Numbered from the stretch's first letter, positions 45,732-54,985 are shown. The stretch: 64,000 bases of DNA from Saccharicrinis sp050589685 (GCF_050589685.1 NZ_JBNGOS010000012.1:1-64000); one strand, 5' to 3'. Translations and numbers: made by a program. Notes: a model not told the origin generated them from the letters alone.

Positions 45732-46954
45732 GCGTTTGAGTCTTTTTGTGCAATAACTTCATCCAGCAAGTTTAGTATGCTCTCACCTGGATCAATGCCG
45801 TTAGAATGCTTAAAGTAATCGGAAAATAGTGATCTGATATCTTTGTTGATATTAATGTTTTTGTGATTCCGCGTTTCTGGTTCCCGGTTTTTAAATTGAG
45901 GTATCAACGTAACAATACCCTCATGAATCTGATGAAGGTGTTGTCGCTCCTTGGCAGAGATATATTCATCGGTTTTTAAGGTGAGCTCAATTAGACAGTT
46001 GGGGCTGTTTTTAAGTTGAGCTTCCGCGTCTTCCATTCCGTCCGCTACAATCCGTAATAATTTTTTGCCCAGAATTAGTTCAACGGGTTTTACCCGGGCT
46101 TCTTGGTTGGGCTCAACATCTACTATCATTACATATTTTTTTTGGTCAGCTTCGGCAAAAGAATAGGACAAAGGACTTCCCGAATAAACTACAGGATGAT
46201 GCGTTGAGGCTATGATTTGTTGACGATGCAAGTGCCCTAAGGCAACATACTGTATTTGTTTAGGGAAGTTAGAGGTATAAATGGCTTGTGCGCCGCCAAC
46301 ATGCAAAATAGGTTTTTCGTCCTCAGGTTCGTTCTGGGGTGTTTCCCCCTTGTTAATGACAAATAAATGCGTGGCCAAAATGTTTACGCCTTTGTCGTCG
46401 CAATTTTTGCCGGCAATTTTGTGCCAGTTTTTTTGCAGTATATCCCTGAGGTCAGCCTCCTTATCTTCCGCATCTAAAGCTTGTTTCATCCTGTATTCGT
46501 TGGCATAAGGCGTTGTTATTACACGAAGTGGATACGCCACATATGGTAAGTTAAATTCTATAAAACCTTCCTCCGATTTTGATACACGTAAACCGGATTC
46601 AAGTACAAAAGGAGTTGTTTTGCTATTGGGGTAACCCAAAAAAACAATGCCACATTCTCTCGCCAAAGGATCTGCCGTTTCAATTCTATCGGGCGAGTCG
46701 TGGTTGCCCGAAATAGCTATTACCGGTCGTAAACCCTGTTTGCTCAGCTTTTTCAGTGTTTTATAGAATAATTCAATGGCTTCCGATGATGGGTTGAACG
46801 TGTCAAAAAGATCGCCAGATATAATGACAGCGTTAACGTTTTCCGAATCCGCTATATTACATATCTCGTCCAAAACAAGAGTTTGCTCTTCGATACGGGT
46901 AAAGCTTTCCAGTTTTTTTCCTGTATGCCAATCGGCGGTATGTAATATTTTCAT
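45728..46954 (-). CDS. sbcD: Exonuclease subunit SbcD
   Basis: SbcD is the Mre11-like nuclease partner of SbcC. The 408-residue product has all phosphoesterase motifs: ADWHTGK (Asp8, His10), ISGDLFD, SGNHDSP, ATHLF and ALGHLHRQ. The C-terminal part (about 290-408) holds the capping region and the helix that would contact the SbcC coils. The first gene of the sbcDC operon; the upstream 543 bases hold no other gene on this strand. Confidence 0.95.
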   Translation of the reverse strand: MKILHTADWHTGKKLESFTRIEEQTLVLDEICNIADSENVNAVIISGDLFDTFNPSSEAIELFYKTLKKLSKQGLRPVIAISGNHDSPDRIETADPLARECGIVFLGYPNSKTTPFVLESGLRVSKSEEGFIEFNLPYVAYPLRVITTPYANEYRMKQALDAEDKEADLRDILQKNWHKIAGKNCDDKGVNILATHLFVINKGETPQNEPEDEKPILHVGGAQAIYTSNFPKQIQYVALGHLHRQQIIASTHHPVVYSGSPLSYSFAEADQKKYVMIVDVEPNQEARVKPVELILGKKLLRIVADGMEDAEAQLKNSPNCLIELTLKTDEYISAKERQHLHQIHEGIVTLIPQFKNREPETRNHKNININKDIRSLFSDYFKHSNGIDPGESILNLLDEVIAQKDSNA

Positions 46955-47497
46955 AATTGTTGAATAAGTAAAGTTTTGCCTCCATCACAATTTAGTCATC
47001 TTTCCATGGGCCTGAACTACTTGTTTCCGGACGAATTCGAAAGATTTCGTGTATTATGATAGTTTTATGGTTTGTTTTGGGCATCCTCAAGCCATCTTTA
47101 GAAAAGCAAATGTAAAATAAAAACAGGATTTAATCTCAAAAACAATATAGCATCTCCTTTAATCAAATTGAAGATAATAATATAACCATGTTAATAAAAC
47201 ATTAAACCATAGGGGGGTAGGGCAATTTTGATAGGGAATCATCTGAAGGAATGAATATTCATACGAAATAGGTTATTTTTTGATGCCATTTGGGTATTTT
47301 GATTAGAGCGTTGATAATTAGCGGTTAACGTGGGATTGTATGGGTTTAAGGGTTATATTAGTTATTTATTTCTTGGGTTAAAAATACGAAATCCCTTTAT
47401 TTTATTGGCTTTGGATTTGGTTTATACTAGGAATAATCTATATTTGTAGAGCAAATTTGGTGAACTTAGTTGTTAACCCTAAAAATTATCAATTATT
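46955..47497. other. Intergenic region between divergent sbcD and the HU gene
   Basis: It contains the promoter of the HU gene (47416-47446) and, near 47211-47222, a G-rich stretch with two G-runs. No gene or RNA was recognised in the remaining AT-rich sequence. Confidence 0.55.
47416..47446 (+). promoter_or_regulatory. Strong promoter of the HU gene
   Basis: TTTG (47416-47419), 19 bases, then TATATTTG (47439-47446), a near-ideal Bacteroidota promoter. The ATG follows 51 bases later. It suits a highly expressed nucleoid protein. Confidence 0.75.
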
Positions 47498-47770
47498 ATG
47501 AACAAAGCTCAATTGATTGATGCTATCGCCGGAGATTCTGGTTTAACAAAAGCAGACGCAAAAAAAGCGTTAGATTCATTTATTAACGTTACAAGTGACG
47601 CACTTAAAGGTGGTGACCGTATTTCTTTGATCGGTTTTGGTTCTTTCTCTGTTTCTGAGAGAAGTGCAAGAACAGGAAGAAATCCTCAGACAGGTAAAGA
47701 AATTCAAATTGCTGCTAAAAAGGTAGTTAAATTTAAAGCTGGTAGCGAACTAGGTGACGCTGTAAACTAG
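47498..47770 (+). CDS. HU-family nucleoid DNA-binding protein
   Basis: The 90-residue protein is a canonical HU: N-terminal helices MNKAQLIDAIAGDSGLTKADAKKALD, the GFGSF turn (residues 47-51), the DNA-binding arm with RTGRNPQTGKEIQIAA (59-74, including the Pro that intercalates) and the final VVKFKAG. HU dimers bend and pack DNA. The gene has a strong promoter and a terminator, so it is transcribed alone. Codon use looks biased towards high expression (few rare codons). Confidence 0.96.
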   Translation: MNKAQLIDAIAGDSGLTKADAKKALDSFINVTSDALKGGDRISLIGFGSFSVSERSARTGRNPQTGKEIQIAAKKVVKFKAGSELGDAVN

Positions 47771-47792
47771 TTCTCTGTTAAGGAAAAAATAT

Positions 47793-47822
47793 AAGAGAGT
47801 ACTTTTGGTGCTCTCTTTTTTT
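47793..47822 (+). terminator. Rho-independent terminator after the HU gene
   Basis: AAGAGAGTAC pairs with GTGCTCTCTT (one wobble) around a TTTTG loop, followed by seven T residues. Confidence 0.85.
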
Positions 47823-47904
47823 GTACCCGAAAGTTTGGTTGTATTGCAGTTATCTGATCATATATGTTTAATGTCTAAATAATTTATTGTTAAATAAGTT
47901 CAGG

Positions 47905-48576
47905 ATGAAAGAGGAGTTGGTTCGGTTTTTAAGCGAGCATGTAACGGAAAATAGGAATGCGCTGTTTGATAGGGTTTTAAAGGATAGGACAAAATATATT
48001 ACTGTAGTTTTAGAAGATATTTTTCAATCGCACAATGCCAGTGCGGTGCTTCGTTCATGCGATTGTTTTGGAATTCAGGATATACATGTTATCGAAAACA
48101 GAAACGTGCTTAATGTTAGCAGGGACGTAGCGCTAGGTTCAACTAAATGGCTGACTATAAACAAGTATAACAATGAAAAGAACAATTCCAAGTCAACACT
48201 GCAAAAGTTAAAAAAAGAAGGGTATCGTATTGTTGCAACCACTCCTCATACCAATGATGTTGAACTTTATGATTTTGATGTTTCAAGAGGTAAATCGGCG
48301 ATCGTATTCGGAACGGAGCTGACAGGTATATCAGATATTGTCAAGGAGGAGGCGGATGAGTTTTTGCGCATCCCGATGTACGGTTTTACCGAGAGTTTTA
48401 ATATATCAGTTTCGGCAGCTTTGGTATTGCAACATTTAGCCCATGAAATAAGACGGAAGAACGTAAATTGGCATTTGGCTGACGAAGAAATGTTGGAGAT
48501 TAAATTACAGTGGTTAAAAAGAGCGATAAAGAGTGCTGAATTGATTGAAAGGGAATTTTATCGAAAAAAAATATAA
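47905..48576 (+). CDS. trmH: tRNA (guanosine-2'-O)-methyltransferase, TrmH-like SpoU family
   Basis: The 223-residue product is a SPOUT-fold 2'-O-methyltransferase: motif 1 DIFQSHNASAVLRSCDCFGI (Asn and Arg of the catalytic set), motif 2 ALVFGTELTGIS-like AIVFGTELTGIS and motif 3 IPMYGFTESFNISVSAALVL. TrmH methylates G18 in the D-loop of tRNA. The ATG at 47905 follows a CAGG; a TTG six codons upstream was not used. A helical C-terminal extension matches TrmH rather than RlmB. Confidence 0.88.
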   Translation: MKEELVRFLSEHVTENRNALFDRVLKDRTKYITVVLEDIFQSHNASAVLRSCDCFGIQDIHVIENRNVLNVSRDVALGSTKWLTINKYNNEKNNSKSTLQKLKKEGYRIVATTPHTNDVELYDFDVSRGKSAIVFGTELTGISDIVKEEADEFLRIPMYGFTESFNISVSAALVLQHLAHEIRRKNVNWHLADEEMLEIKLQWLKRAIKSAELIEREFYRKKI

Positions 48577-48691
48577 TGACCAAATTAGTTTGATATTGGA
48601 TAAACATGTTTTTTTTGATGATTAAAATTGTTTTTCGTATATTTCACCTTTAAAGATTGTTCACGTAACTTTTTCTTTAAACTAAATTTTC

Positions 48692-48699
48692 TATTTTTG
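48692..48699 (+). promoter_or_regulatory. -7 box for the LytTR regulator gene
   Basis: TATTTTTG matches TAnnTTTG, 17 bases before the ATG at 48717. Confidence 0.5.
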
Positions 48700-48716
48700 A
48701 AAAAAAGAAGCGCTCT

Positions 48717-49430
48717 ATGAATTGTATAATTATTGACGACGATAAGTTATCAACCAAGATTATTGCAGAGTTTGTAGAAAAAACAGACGAACTTAACCTA
48801 ATTGAGACCTACGAAAATGCTGTTGATGGTATCAACTATCTGAACGGTAAAAATAACAAACAAATTGATATTCTTTTCCTAGATATAGAAATGCCTGAAA
48901 TGACTGGTATTGATGTTTTGAAAACGCTGAATGTATTGCCCCAAGTAATTATTTATTCTTCGAAAGAAAAGTATGCACTTGAATCGTATGAATATAACGT
49001 GACAGACTATCTGTTAAAGCCAGTTACATATCCTCGATTTTTAAAGGCGATCAATAAGGTTAAGGAAAAGAATGAGAAAAGCGAAGATGTTACGAAAAGT
49101 TCATCTGAAATATTCATAAAAAACAACTCTTCGTTGGTAAGGGTTAAATATGAAGATATTCTTTGGATTGAAGCCTTGGAGAACTATGTGGTAGTAAACA
49201 CGTTTAGAGATAAATACACCATTCACTTCACCATGAAAGCTATCTCGGATAAAATGCCTTCTGATAAATTTGTCCGGGTTCACCGTTCTTTTATTGTTAA
49301 CCTGAGCAAAATTAAGGTGATTGAAGATAATTCGGTAGTGATTAAAACAGAGTCAGGATCTAAGGTTATACCAATCGGTAAATCATATAAAGATCAATTA
49401 ATGAACGATATTAATTTGATTACCAAGTAA
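48717..49430 (+). CDS. LytTR-type response regulator
   Basis: The 237-residue product has a receiver domain (1-118) with acidic pair Asp7/Asp8, phospho-acceptor Asp56 (LFLDIEMP) and Lys101 (LLKPV), followed by a LytTR DNA-binding domain (about 130-235, with ILWIEALENYVVVNT and FVRVHRSFIVN). LytTR regulators bind direct repeats upstream of their targets. No sensor kinase is encoded next to it, so it is an orphan in this window; its kinase is probably elsewhere. A terminator follows. Confidence 0.93.
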   Translation: MNCIIIDDDKLSTKIIAEFVEKTDELNLIETYENAVDGINYLNGKNNKQIDILFLDIEMPEMTGIDVLKTLNVLPQVIIYSSKEKYALESYEYNVTDYLLKPVTYPRFLKAINKVKEKNEKSEDVTKSSSEIFIKNNSSLVRVKYEDILWIEALENYVVVNTFRDKYTIHFTMKAISDKMPSDKFVRVHRSFIVNLSKIKVIEDNSVVIKTESGSKVIPIGKSYKDQLMNDINLITK

Positions 49431-49449
49431 ATAAGAATAATGAAATGAT

Positions 49450-49484
49450 AAAGCCGTAAGTGATTTTTTCGCTTACGGCTTTTG
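49450..49484. terminator. Bidirectional terminator between the LytTR gene and trmD
   Basis: AAAGCCGTAAG and CTTACGGCTTT pair perfectly (11 bp, extended by a wobble) with a T-rich loop. T and A flanks make it work for both convergent genes. Confidence 0.8.
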
Positions 49485-49501
49485 TTATTTGGCCTTGTTG
49501 T

Positions 49502-50176
49502 TTACTTTAACAAGTCGGGCCTGCGTTGTTTGGTTCTTTTGTATGCTTGTTGTTCTTTCCAGGCCTCAATTTTTTTGGTGTCACCGGATAAAAGGATTTC
49601 AGGAACCTTCATTCCTTTGTAATCTGCAGGGCGCGTGTAAACCGGAGGGGCCAACAGGTTATCCTGAAAGGAGTCAGTAAGGGCGGAGGTCTCGTCAGAG
49701 ATTACACCAGGTATCAGCCTGATTACTGAATCTGCAATAACCGCCGCAGCCAGTTCGCCTCCTGTTAACACATAATCACCAATAGATAGTTCCAGGGTAA
49801 TGTAATGATCCCTGACTCTTTGATCAACACCTTTGTAGTGTCCGCATAATATCATCAAATTACCGGTAAGTGATAGCTGATTGGAGATGCCTTGATTTAA
49901 GGTTTTACCATCCGGAGTAGTATAAATAATTTCGTCGTATTCGCGTTCTGCCTTTAGTTTTTCTATCAAAATGGCTATTGGCTCAATGCTCATGACCATT
50001 CCGGCACCACCGCTAAAGGCATAGTCGTCAACTTTTTTGTGCTTGTTGGTTGAGTAGTCTCTAATGTTGTGGCAATGGATTTCGACAGAGCCTTTTTCTT
50101 GTGCCCTTTTAATAATAGATTCACTAAACGGACCTTGAAACATGTCGGGAAACAAAGTTAATATGTCAATTCGCAT
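49502..50176 (-). CDS. trmD: tRNA (guanine-37-N1)-methyltransferase
   Basis: TrmD methylates G37 next to the anticodon and so prevents frameshifting. The 224-residue product starts MRIDILTLFPDMFQGPFSESIIKRA and has the knot segments FSGGAGMVM, MILCGHYKGVDQRV and IGDYVLTGGELAA, all TrmD signatures. The ATG at 50176 is chosen: an in-frame start at 50197 lies within the -7 box at 50195-50202. Unlike many bacteria, trmD is not in an operon with rpsP/rimM/rplS here. Confidence 0.96.
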   Translation of the reverse strand: MRIDILTLFPDMFQGPFSESIIKRAQEKGSVEIHCHNIRDYSTNKHKKVDDYAFSGGAGMVMSIEPIAILIEKLKAEREYDEIIYTTPDGKTLNQGISNQLSLTGNLMILCGHYKGVDQRVRDHYITLELSIGDYVLTGGELAAAVIADSVIRLIPGVISDETSALTDSFQDNLLAPPVYTRPADYKGMKVPEILLSGDTKKIEAWKEQQAYKRTKQRRPDLLK

Positions 50177-50194
50177 CGTTATATGTTTGGTGTA

Positions 50195-50202
50195 CAAATA
50201 TA
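50195..50202 (-). promoter_or_regulatory. -7 box for trmD
   Basis: On the minus strand it reads TATATTTG, a perfect TAnnTTTG, 18 bases before the ATG at 50176, which implies a leader of only about 12 bases. Confidence 0.6.
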
Positions 50203-50389
50203 GTTAAATACAAAGTAAACATTTCATACTTTTTGCTTTTAACCGCAGCAAGCCCAAAAATACGTAAGCCACATGTATTAATTGACGGAAAAAATTTGAC
50301 ATTTTATGTATATATGATATATTCGTACTATAAATTAAATCAATTATTTATTTGCATGTGCAAATGAATTTGATGTACCAAGAACTTAA

Positions 50390-52903
50390 ATGCTGATGGA
50401 AGCTAATGATCTAAATAAAACTGGCAACGAAGAAAAAGATTTGAGTAAAACCAATCCAAATTCGGAAGTAAAAAAAGAGGAGACTTCTTCTAATACAGAA
50501 ACACCTGAAGAATCTGTAGTTGAGCCAGAATCCACGGAAAAGGATAGCGAGCAGGTTACAATAAATAAAACAGATACCGAAGAGCCGGTTGTGGAAGAGT
50601 CGGATAAGATAGATACGGCAGAAGCCGAGAAGGTAGAGAAAGTATTTTCGGAAGAGAAGCAAACAGTTCCTGAATCAGCAGCTGAGTCCGTTGCTGAAAG
50701 AAATGAGGGTTTAGAGGATGAAAGCCAGGATAAAGTTGCGCCTGAAACGGTAAATACTGATGAAGTGGAAAAGACTCAACCGGAAAAAGAAAGCTCAACC
50801 ATTGTACCTGCCGAGGAAGTAACTGCCGAGACTCCAATCAAAGGGAAAGATATCGATCTAACACCGAAGTCGCAAGAGGCTGAGGAAATTAAAGCAGAGG
50901 CGACTTCCGGTGAGGAGGGAAAAACTGTAGAAACGAAAGTTGAACCGGAAAAAGTTGAACCGGAAAAAGAAAGCTCAACCATTGTACCTGCCGGGGAAGT
51001 AACTGCCGAGACTCCAATCAAAGGGAAAGATACCGATCTAACACCGAAGTCCCAAGAGGCTGTGGAAGTTAATGCAGAGGCGACTTCCGGTGAGGAGGGA
51101 GAAGCGGTAGAAACGAAAGCTGAATCGGAAAAAGTTGAACCGGAAAAGAGTGAAGAGGAAGAGGCAAAACCCGTACTCGAAAAGGTGGATTTGTCTACTT
51201 TGAATCGCGAGCAGCTGGTAAATAGGTTAAGACATATTAATAAAATATTTGATGTTCCCACGATCAGGGAGGAAGTGGAGGACATAAAGTCTGTATTTTA
51301 TAAGCTGTTTAACGAAGAAGTCGAAGAACTTAAGGCACGGTTTCTTGAATCAGGCGAAGTCGAAGAAAATTTTGCGCCACCGGTAGATGCGTTTGAGGTG
51401 GAGATGAAAGAGTTGCTGAAGGATTTCAGATACAAGAAGGCAGCTTACATGCATAAGCTCGACACCCAGAAGGAGAAAAACCTGGAAGCCAAGATGGAAG
51501 TTATCGAGGCTATTAAAAACTTGATCAACCGTCAGGAATCGTTGAATGAAACGTTTAACGAGTTTAAGATGCTTCAGCAAAAATTTCACGATATAGGATC
51601 TATTCCCCAAAACAAGGTTAGGGATGTTTGGGATACTTATAACTTGCATATCGAGAATTTTTACAATTACGTTAAAATAAATAAGGAACTTCGTGACCTC
51701 GATCTTAAAAAGAACCTGGTACTGAAAACCGAGCTTTGTGAAAAAGCGGAGGCGTTATTGGAAGAAACAGCTGTGGTGAACAGTTTTAAGACATTGCAAA
51801 AATACCACGACAGATGGCGTGAAATAGGTCCTGTTCCTAAGGAGAAAAAGGACGAGTTGTGGGAGCGTTTTAAAGCGGCAACAACAAAAATAAACCAAAA
51901 ACATCAGGAATATTTCGAAGGATTAAAAGATCAGTTGAAAGAGAACTTGAAGCAGAAGACCGCTTTGTGCGAAAAAGCCGAGGAAATTGTAAAGGAGGAG
52001 GCGCATTCGCCAAAAGAGTGGGAGGGGAAGAGCAAGAAGCTGATCGAACTTCAACAAACCTGGAAAACGATTGGTTTTGCACCTAAAAAGGATAATAACG
52101 CTATTTATGAGCGTTTTAGAAGTGCTTGCGATAAATTCTTCGAGAATAAGAGAGCGTTTTTTAAGTCGTATAAAAACGAGCAGCAACAACATTTAATCCA
52201 GAAAACGGAACTGTGTGAAAAGGCCGAGGCCATGAAGGACAGCACCGATTGGAGAAAGACTACCGAGGAATACATAAGAATACAGAAAGAATGGAAACAA
52301 ATCGGGCCAGTGCCTCGCCGTCAGTCGGATGCTATTTGGCATAGGTTTAGAACGGCTTGTGATGCGTTCTTCGACAATAAATCCAAATTCTTCAATAAGA
52401 TCGATGAATCACAAGAAGAGAACTTAAAGAAGAAAATGGCGCTCATAGAAGAAATTAAAGGTTTTAAAAACCTTGAGGATAACGAGGATACATTTAATAT
52501 GCTTCAGGATTACCAGCGTAAATTTTCTGAGATAGGGCATGTGCCGTTCAAGTTAAAAGATAATGTGAACCAAGAGTTTCGTAACGAAATAAACAAGCAT
52601 TTTGATGCACTGAATATGGACGAGTACCACAGAAATGTGCAAAAGTTCAGAAACAGGCTAGAGAATATAAAACACTCCGATCATCAGGATGATAAAGTTT
52701 CGCAAGAGAGACATAAGCTGATGACCAAGCTAAAGCAATTGGAGAACGATATTATTGTTTGGGAAAACAATATCGGCTTCTTTGCAAAAAGCAAAAATTC
52801 AGATTCGCTCATTAAAGATTTTCAGCATAAAATTGAAAATGGGAAACGCAATGCCAAGCTGTTACAAGAGAAAATTAGAATGCTGAACAAATTAGAAGAT
52901 TAG
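50390..52903 (+). CDS. DUF349 repeat protein with long acidic N-terminus
   Basis: The 837-residue product has two parts. Residues about 1-265 are acidic, Glu/Lys/Thr/Ser-rich and probably disordered, and contain two nearly identical 60-residue units (about 131-190 and 191-250). Residues about 290-837 are helical and hold about five DUF349 repeats, each with the W..IGPVP.. pattern (RWREIGPVPKEKKDELWERF, TWKTIGFAPKKDNNAIYERF, EWKQIGPVPRRQSDAIWHRF and others). DUF349 proteins are widespread in Bacteroidota; the role is unknown. No signal peptide, so the protein is likely cytoplasmic. A strong terminator follows. Confidence 0.85.
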   Translation: MLMEANDLNKTGNEEKDLSKTNPNSEVKKEETSSNTETPEESVVEPESTEKDSEQVTINKTDTEEPVVEESDKIDTAEAEKVEKVFSEEKQTVPESAAESVAERNEGLEDESQDKVAPETVNTDEVEKTQPEKESSTIVPAEEVTAETPIKGKDIDLTPKSQEAEEIKAEATSGEEGKTVETKVEPEKVEPEKESSTIVPAGEVTAETPIKGKDTDLTPKSQEAVEVNAEATSGEEGEAVETKAESEKVEPEKSEEEEAKPVLEKVDLSTLNREQLVNRLRHINKIFDVPTIREEVEDIKSVFYKLFNEEVEELKARFLESGEVEENFAPPVDAFEVEMKELLKDFRYKKAAYMHKLDTQKEKNLEAKMEVIEAIKNLINRQESLNETFNEFKMLQQKFHDIGSIPQNKVRDVWDTYNLHIENFYNYVKINKELRDLDLKKNLVLKTELCEKAEALLEETAVVNSFKTLQKYHDRWREIGPVPKEKKDELWERFKAATTKINQKHQEYFEGLKDQLKENLKQKTALCEKAEEIVKEEAHSPKEWEGKSKKLIELQQTWKTIGFAPKKDNNAIYERFRSACDKFFENKRAFFKSYKNEQQQHLIQKTELCEKAEAMKDSTDWRKTTEEYIRIQKEWKQIGPVPRRQSDAIWHRFRTACDAFFDNKSKFFNKIDESQEENLKKKMALIEEIKGFKNLEDNEDTFNMLQDYQRKFSEIGHVPFKLKDNVNQEFRNEINKHFDALNMDEYHRNVQKFRNRLENIKHSDHQDDKVSQERHKLMTKLKQLENDIIVWENNIGFFAKSKNSDSLIKDFQHKIENGKRNAKLLQEKIRMLNKLED
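50778..51137 (+). repeat. 180-bp in-frame tandem duplication inside the DUF349 gene
   Basis: Copy 1 (50778-50957) and copy 2 (50958-51137) are adjacent, exactly 180 bases apart, and differ at only about 11 positions by eye. Because 180 is a multiple of three the frame is kept. It encodes part of the disordered acidic N-terminus. Confidence 0.9.
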
Positions 52904-52923
52904 TGTTGTTACATAGATTCCGT

Positions 52924-52957
52924 AAAGAGCGAATGTCATCACATTCGCTCTTTCTGT
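52924..52957 (+). terminator. Strong hairpin terminator after the DUF349 gene
   Basis: A perfect 13-bp stem (AAAGAGCGAATGT with ACATTCGCTCTTT) around the loop CATC. The T-run after it is broken by C and G. Confidence 0.75.
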
Positions 52958-53084
52958 TTCATTTATGGTGTCGCTTGCCGATAAAATCAGGAATCAACAA
53001 AACAAAACACGTCTAGAATTGTATTATCGTTGATATTCTCAATTGTAAGTATTACTTTTGGGTCGTTAACCTTTAATTTCAGTT

Positions 53085-53453
53085 GTGGTTTTAATCGGGA
53101 TTTTTTCTACACATGTAATGTATTTGTTGCTGGCTGCAGTATATATCTTCGGCTTTGGGGCATATGCCTTAAATTGTAAGAAAAATGATTGTAAACTGGC
53201 AGAAGCCGCTCCCAAGGAAATTAATTATAAGGAATCTTCTTCTAATCCTGAATATTCGCAGCAAAATGATTGTTATTGCTGGAATCAACATCAAGAAGAA
53301 ACGTTAATTGAAACAGAAGCACAGTCCAAATTAAAATACGATTATCATATTTTTAAGAATGCTTTAAAGGGCAAAGAACATTTCTGCACTTTATATTGCG
53401 ATATTAAGTTTTCTTTACAGATAGCTTCCCGCCCGCCACCGTTTTCTGTCTAA
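53085..53453 (+). CDS. Small membrane-anchored Cys-containing protein upstream of hemA
   Basis: The 122-residue product (GTG start; ATG at 53118 is possible) has one N-terminal membrane helix (about 2-28) and a hydrophilic remainder with six Cys in three pairs: Cys31/Cys36, Cys63/Cys65 and Cys101/Cys105. It ends SRPPPFSV. I do not recognise a family. The pairs might bind a metal or form disulphides outside the cytoplasm. It precedes hemA by about 84 bases in the same direction. Coding status is supported by amino-acid make-up and location but not by homology, so it may be wrong. Confidence 0.5.
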   Translation: MVLIGIFSTHVMYLLLAAVYIFGFGAYALNCKKNDCKLAEAAPKEINYKESSSNPEYSQQNDCYCWNQHQEETLIETEAQSKLKYDYHIFKNALKGKEHFCTLYCDIKFSLQIASRPPPFSV

Positions 53454-53537
53454 TTTTTTTAGATATCAGCGTAAGGATTCAATTTCTTATGACACTAATA
53501 ATTAGCACAAGAAAGTATCATTAAAAAAAACAATTAA

Positions 53538-54794
53538 ATGATAGGTGTACTTGGTGTAAACCATAAAACAGCTTCTCTGGATATCAGAGATTTATTTTCA
53601 ATTGCTCAAGACGATATCATTCCACTTTCAGAGAATATTCTACTGAACCAGGATATTGCCGGAGTGGTAGTTGTGGCTACCTGCAATCGTACGGAAATAT
53701 ATTATTCGCATCATCAATCGGATGTATCCGAACTGAAGTTGGCGTTGTTAAAAAAGCTTCATCTATTCCTGGGCATAGAAAAAAACTATAACCAACATTT
53801 CTATCACTTCTCACAATCGGAAGCTATCAACCATCTTTTTAAAGTAATATCGGGGGTTGATTCAATGGTAATTGGTGAAAACCAAATTGTGAGCCAGATG
53901 AAAAAATGCTATTTGTACAGCACCGAAGCCAACCTGACTGACGCGGTTTTAATGCGATTATTCCAAAAATCTTTTGAATGTAGCAAAAGGGTGCGTACCG
54001 AGACTGCCATTCAGCAAGGAGCAACTTCCATTGGCTATGTGGGAATTGATTTATGCAGCAGGGAGTTCGATAATATCAAGAATAAAAGTGTGTTGGTAGT
54101 TGGTGCCGGCGAAACAGGCGAGTTGTCGATTCGGGGTCTATTAAAACGTGGTGTAGATGATATTTATGTGACCAACCGTACCGATAAAAAAGCGCTGGAT
54201 GTAGCCGAGAAAAACAATATTAAGCCCGTACTGTTCGGTAATTACAAGGATCAACTATATAAAGTTGATATTGTTATAACGGCAACAGATGCAGGCAAGT
54301 ACCTGATAGAAAAAGAAGATGTGGAAATTGCATCAGATCTGAGAAACGGGAAAAAGCAGTTGTTTGTTGACTTGTCTGTTCCGCGAAATATTGACATGGA
54401 GGTGGCAGAAGTTAAAGGGGCAGAACTCTACTCGGTGGATAATCTGCAGAGCATTTTGGATGAGCATAAAGATATGCGCGAACAAAGTCTCGAAAAAGCG
54501 GAAATCATCATCGATGAACTGGTAGATGAATCAATGGCCTGGTTAAACAGCCGGTCGCTCAGGCCTGTTATTAACACAATTACAACCAACATGCAGGAAT
54601 TAACCAAAAGCGAACTGGCCGAATACCGCCGTTGCTTGGGGGATGATACCTGCGATCAATTGGAAAAGTTAACAGGTTTGCTCACACAGAAATATGTTAG
54701 GTATTTTATAAAAAACCTGAAGGAACTCACCGATAATGGTAGTTCGACCCAATCATTGGAGGATATCAACCATTTATTTAAATTTGATACCTAA
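53538..54794 (+). CDS. hemA: Glutamyl-tRNA reductase
   Basis: HemA reduces glutamyl-tRNA to glutamate-1-semialdehyde with NADPH, the committed step of C5-pathway haem synthesis. The 418-residue product has GVNHKTASLDIR at the start, the catalytic Cys49 in VVATCNRTEIY, the GENQIVSQMK segment, the NADPH site VLVVGAGETGELSIRGLL (about 186-203) and a C-terminal dimerisation region. It opens the haem cluster; hemC begins 191 bases later after an inverted repeat. Confidence 0.97.
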   Translation: MIGVLGVNHKTASLDIRDLFSIAQDDIIPLSENILLNQDIAGVVVVATCNRTEIYYSHHQSDVSELKLALLKKLHLFLGIEKNYNQHFYHFSQSEAINHLFKVISGVDSMVIGENQIVSQMKKCYLYSTEANLTDAVLMRLFQKSFECSKRVRTETAIQQGATSIGYVGIDLCSREFDNIKNKSVLVVGAGETGELSIRGLLKRGVDDIYVTNRTDKKALDVAEKNNIKPVLFGNYKDQLYKVDIVITATDAGKYLIEKEDVEIASDLRNGKKQLFVDLSVPRNIDMEVAEVKGAELYSVDNLQSILDEHKDMREQSLEKAEIIIDELVDESMAWLNSRSLRPVINTITTNMQELTKSELAEYRRCLGDDTCDQLEKLTGLLTQKYVRYFIKNLKELTDNGSSTQSLEDINHLFKFDT

Positions 54795-54801
54795 CTTAAA
54801 C

Positions 54802-54854
54802 AAACCAAAACAACATATATCTATAAAATTATACCGGTAACACTGTTTTGGTTT
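54802..54854. repeat. Inverted repeat between hemA and hemC
   Basis: AAACCAAAACA (54802-54812) and TGTTTTGGTTT (54844-54854) are exact complements with a 31-base loop. No T-run follows directly. Confidence 0.45.
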
Positions 54855-54985
54855 AATTCAAGTTAATGGGCAAAATAATTTAATACATAATTTGTATTTA
54901 TGGGTAATATTTCTCTCATGAAACAACAAGGCATTATAAATTTTGCATACGTACCTTACAAATCACTCACGCGCAATAAACCTAT

